Origin: Coleophoma eucalyptorum | Taxonomy: Eukaryota > Ascomycota > Leotiomycetes > Helotiales > Dermateaceae | NCBI GenBank assembly: GCA_026120035.1 | Contig: JALRME010000033.1 | Coordinates: 310,001-374,000, forward strand | Length of the DNA stretch: 64,000 bases | Direction of reading: 5' to 3' | Shown: in pieces, positions 60,801 through 64,000 of the stretch | Position numbering within the stretch: position 1 is the stretch's first letter | Layout: each line of letters opens with the position of its first letter | Position numbers and translations under genes: made by a program | Notes under the pieces: model-generated | Seen by the model: the letters and a program-made list of their open reading frames with translations, nothing else | Database searches by the model: none | Told to the model about the DNA's origin: nothing

Positions 60801-62145
60801 GCAGCGGTCAGGTCTCCATTCATGGCGAGAAATCGTTCGAGATATCGATAAATAGAGTAATGAAATGCTGCAGAATCGAGCGCGGAATAGCCAGCGTCGC
60901 GTATAAAGTATTCGGACGAAGAGTTACTGTCCAGCGAAATAGCTGCCTTGGCGTCCTTTGGAAGCATATCCGGCTGTCGACCTCTGCCAATATATGTGGC
61001 TCCAAATGTATTTCCGAGAGTAATTTCACCTGGAAGGAAGAAGTTATTCTTACCAAAGCGTCGAGCGCATTCACGCACCGCCTTATTGTACAGCGCGAGG
61101 GCGTCAACGGTTGCTTGAGTCGCTTTATCATATCGGAATCCGTCGACATCAAGGGCGGCTATGTAAATACATGCAAATGTCTCCAGTCTCTCTCTGACTG
61201 GAGGCCACCATTCCCGTAAGCGGTCCTGCACGGATGCGAATCTTGCCAATGAACGTTCCCAGTTAGGAAAAACTCCAAAGGCTTCAATATCACCATACTG
61301 ATCAAAATCGCTATTGTAACAACCGGTCAATTCGTTCATCACTGTTTGGTCCACTTTATATCCATTTTGGTCCCAGAAGTCCGGATAGGTGCAAGTCTCG
61401 TTGTATTCGTTACTGAAGTCGAAATCGAGGTAGCGTCTGCTTTGAGTCCATTCGAGCTTGTGCTCCTTGACCGCGAAGGGAGCACTCACATTCAGAAATC
61501 CTTCAAACCCGAGGAGATTACTCATTCTAGAAAACATTAGTAATGTCTGTTGCATTTTAATCTGAAAAAACTTACGTTCCCACGGTGTTATCCATGATGA
61601 CATACATTCCACGACTGTGTATCTCATCAATTGCATCCCGCCATTTCTGGATGGTGCCAAGGTGAAAGTCCATCAAAGAATGGTCTACAATAGAATAGCC
61701 ATCAAACTCCCATGGCTGATTTATGAGCGGTGGACCGGCCATGTAAATCGCCTGGTCTGTGATAAGAAACTTGTCACTATATCAAGGACGGAGAACCTAC
61801 CTTGACACCCATGCCTTGCAAATAATCCAAGGTGTCCACCAGCCCTTGTATATCACCGCCGTTACGTATCTGATTTGATGCGATGTCATGTTCGAATAGG
61901 GTTCCATTAGCATTGTCGTTCTCTGGGTCGCCGTTCACGAATCGATCAAGCATGATCGTGTAGACGGGGAAGCGCCAATTGTCTGGCGAAGCCATATAGT
62001 TGTGACCCTCCCATTCTCCCCAGTAGTCCAGAACTGACGTTGCGGATTCATTCGTGTTGAGATTATAATCCACATACTCGGGCATGTATTGGAGCGCCGA
62101 AACGGCTGGTAATGCCAAAGCCAGCCAAGCGATTGTCCATTGCAT
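54807..62145 (-). CDS. ags1: alpha-1,3-glucan synthase
   Basis: Cell-wall polysaccharide synthase of the plasma membrane, 2378 aa. Minus-strand exons 62145-61801, 61751-61576, 61526-57322, 57271-54910 and 54855-54807 total 7137 nt in frame. A signal peptide ends near ALPAVSA. The extracellular GH13 amylase-like domain follows (YTIMLDRFVNGD, GIPLLLWGEEQAFYV), then a membrane segment (about residues 1065-1090), the cytosolic GT5 glycogen-synthase-like domain (KIKIGGLGVMAHLMGQ, IGPVIDLYGKFAALK, PSRDEPFGLVAVEFGRKGA), a linker and a C-terminal multi-membrane exporter-like region. The C-terminus FFRKEQLSKP is typical. Length matches the family (about 2400 aa). It ends 170 bp from the SDR end but belongs to cell-wall synthesis and has no TCGGCCGA site. 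The ags1 symbol denotes the family; the paralogue number is unknown. Confidence 0.95.
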
Positions 62146-64000
62146 ACCGACTATTCGCTCGAGGCGACGTCAATAGTCTTTCTATCCAGCTCGGTGGTAA
62201 AAGCAAGAACGGGCATGAGACCAGCAAGACGGCCTGTCCAGAAAACCTCGACCTATGACCCCGTCACTGGTACCTTATTCTGTGGCCCGAAACGATCGCG
62301 TAAGGGCAGGTAAAACAATGAACGTCGAAATCGCGGGAGCACGTTGGAACGAGTGAGATTAGAATAAACGAAAGCCTCCAATCCTGAACGCCGATTGTAG
62401 AAGAATGTCACAAAGAGAGTAGCTTTGAGAGGAAGGAAAAAGAGTTGAGCGAGTGCAGCTGCCGATACGCAAAGATATGACATACATACAGGTGATCTAC
62501 CTTACAGAGATTTGAGACCTCCGGTTCGGGGGCTCGTATCCCCCATCCCATATTTTTACGGCGCTGCGACATCTGCTGTATGTACCCCTGAACAGTCGGA
62601 CAGTAGTCCAGAGTAATATCCATATCCCAACCTGCCAGTGTGCCGGTGACCAATCACGAATTCTGGCAGGATTGCTGAACCAGAGGATCGGATAGACATT
62701 CCCTCCCTCAGGAAGCTCAGATCCTGTTTGACAGACAAGGTAAGACGCGACAACAGAAACGTCTTTCCAGCAATCCCGAGATGGGCAACGGTGGCAGGCC
62801 CAGCTGGCGCAGGGGAAATATCATAAATTGGTGATGCCTGACTGATCGGTGGCATGGTGATTGATCGTACAGCACGGCAAAGTCAGCCGTTTTGTCACCA
62901 TTCTGTCGTCATCCAGTGGATCGCGTAAGGGACAGACGTGCTCTGCAACTCCACCAACGGCGCTGTCATTGGCCTATGTCTGGAGCTGACCAGACAACCA
63001 TCCCATTTACAATACGGGGGATATGATCAGACTCCTGTATCAACACGGGAAGTTAAACAAACCCATGCCCTGTCATCCCGCCTATGACGATTCGACTCTG
63101 TCACTTATGGGCCAAGCGCTTGGAGCGAAAGCCGAGGCAGGGGGGTGTTCATCCTAAGGGTGCTGAGAACTCCGTACAGATTGTAGCATGCATGCATAAT
63201 AGTAACTTGACTCCTTTGTGAATTTGAATGGATCTTGAATGGATCGCTGGCGGCGGGAGTACCTGCTGGCCCGAAGATCCCCCTCTCCCCTCGAGCTTGG
63301 TTCAGTTCTTGAATGCATTGTGGTTTGTGTGACGATCACTGTGGCTTGGCCAGGGCTCCTGTCGGCTAAAGGCCAACACGAGAAATAATAAAAGGAGACA
63401 AATCCACAACATCGTCATCAGGTGTTCATTATTAACAGTGTCGATTATACAGATACATGATAGGGCAGCCGTGAGTAAGCCCTGTGCATCCCTTGGTATC
63501 CCTGTGCATCCCTAGACATCCCTGGATAGCCCCAGAAAGCTGAGATGGACATTTGCTTGACGGATTGGCGGAACCCTGTGGCGTAAGCACTGAAAAAGCT
63601 TGAACCGCGCAGGGGTCGACGCTTATTTCCGACTTCCGAGTTTCATCCCCACATTTTGAAGAGATTAAGCAAAGATACGAGCTGTTTCTAAGATTGTTTA
63701 TCATTGCTATCTCGTGTTATAAGGTAGTACTGTAGCAAAGGACTTGGTTGTCGCGAGACGAGAAAGCTTGCTCTGCTTGGCGAACTACTTGATCTAGGTG
63801 ACACCATTAGACCTACAAGAGTATTGCATTTCTAATTTCTCATATCCAGGACTCGGTAAGTCGTAGCAGGAGCTATTTACCTTTGTCATGTGCTCTTCTC
63901 TGATCATTGGTCTGTATTTATTATTAGCCAATCAGAGCTTCTAAATTTATCTAAGTTTTGGGCTACGATTTGTTTTTATAAATAGTTTTATAAAAGGGCT
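62146..64000. other. upstream region of alpha-1,3-glucan synthase
   Basis: About 1.85 kb with no supportable gene. It presumably contains the synthase promoter and 5' UTR, with stacked CCCTGTGCATCCCT direct repeats at about 63479-63513. Open frames of 60-100 codons show no family features. Confidence 0.5.

Noticed and set aside
62521..62560. Possible tRNA-like GC-rich hairpin upstream of the glucan synthase
   Set aside because: No acceptor stem, anticodon arm or T-loop consensus can be assembled.
63432..63704. 90-codon minus-strand frame with CATCCCT repeats
   Set aside because: Low-complexity repeat content; no protein family resemblance.

Overview
The window looks like nuclear DNA of a filamentous ascomycete (Pezizomycotina). 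Genes carry short (about 45-140 bp) GT-AG introns, many with CTAAC-like branch sites. The protein families are typical of that group: Zn2Cys6 regulators, a highly reducing PKS, a BBE-like flavin oxidase, an alpha-1,3-glucan synthase and a yeast-type bZIP family. I cannot name the genus. I saw no tRNA, rRNA, CRISPR array or intact transposon. Splice models below were read by eye. Models described as complete were checked for phase and total length.

Layout. 1-1115: 3'-truncated Zn2Cys6 regulator (-). 2731-7177: a divergent pair, a BAHD-type acyltransferase (-) and a Zn2Cys6 regulator (+). 7747-8484: a divergent ADF/cofilin (-) whose promoter shares a 16-bp GC-rich motif with the regulator. 10196-11402: a secreted intradiol-dioxygenase-like protein (+). 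12390-18517: a sugar-handling island that looks partly decayed: a 5'-truncated DUF1593 gene (+), a GH2 glycosidase without an in-frame ATG at its N-terminus (-), and an MFS sugar transporter with an apparent frameshift (+). 18895-20739: a peroxisomal acyl-CoA ligase (+, C-terminal SKL). 20894-21845: a multipass membrane protein with an apparent frameshift (-). 22800-24511: a bZIP gene with four in-frame stops (+). 25046-26110: a thioesterase-like membrane-anchored protein (+). 27832-29497: a Fungal_trans_2 regulator (-). 29.5-34.9 kb: AT-rich, gene-poor DNA with a mutated amino-acid-permease relic.

The main accessory system is a polyketide biosynthetic cluster at about 34.9-54.6 kb: cytochrome P450 (-), Zn2Cys6 regulator (-), a 2593-aa reducing PKS (+), a BBE-like FAD oxidase (-) and an SDR (+). 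The 8-bp palindrome TCGGCCGA (a CGG-CCG inverted repeat, the type of site bound by Zn2Cys6 dimers) occurs five times. All five copies are intergenic and lie in the flanks of the P450, PKS, oxidase and SDR genes; I found none elsewhere in the 64 kb. I infer that the cluster regulator binds this palindrome and that it marks the cluster borders. The PKS has intact KS, AT, ER, KR and ACP signatures. Its methyltransferase segment has lost the SAM-binding glycine motif, its DH motifs are altered, and it has no release domain, so the product is probably unmethylated and its structure is not predictable from sequence alone.

54807-62145 (-) is a complete alpha-1,3-glucan synthase (2378 aa in five exons), probably core genome bordering the cluster. 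62146-64000 is its upstream region.
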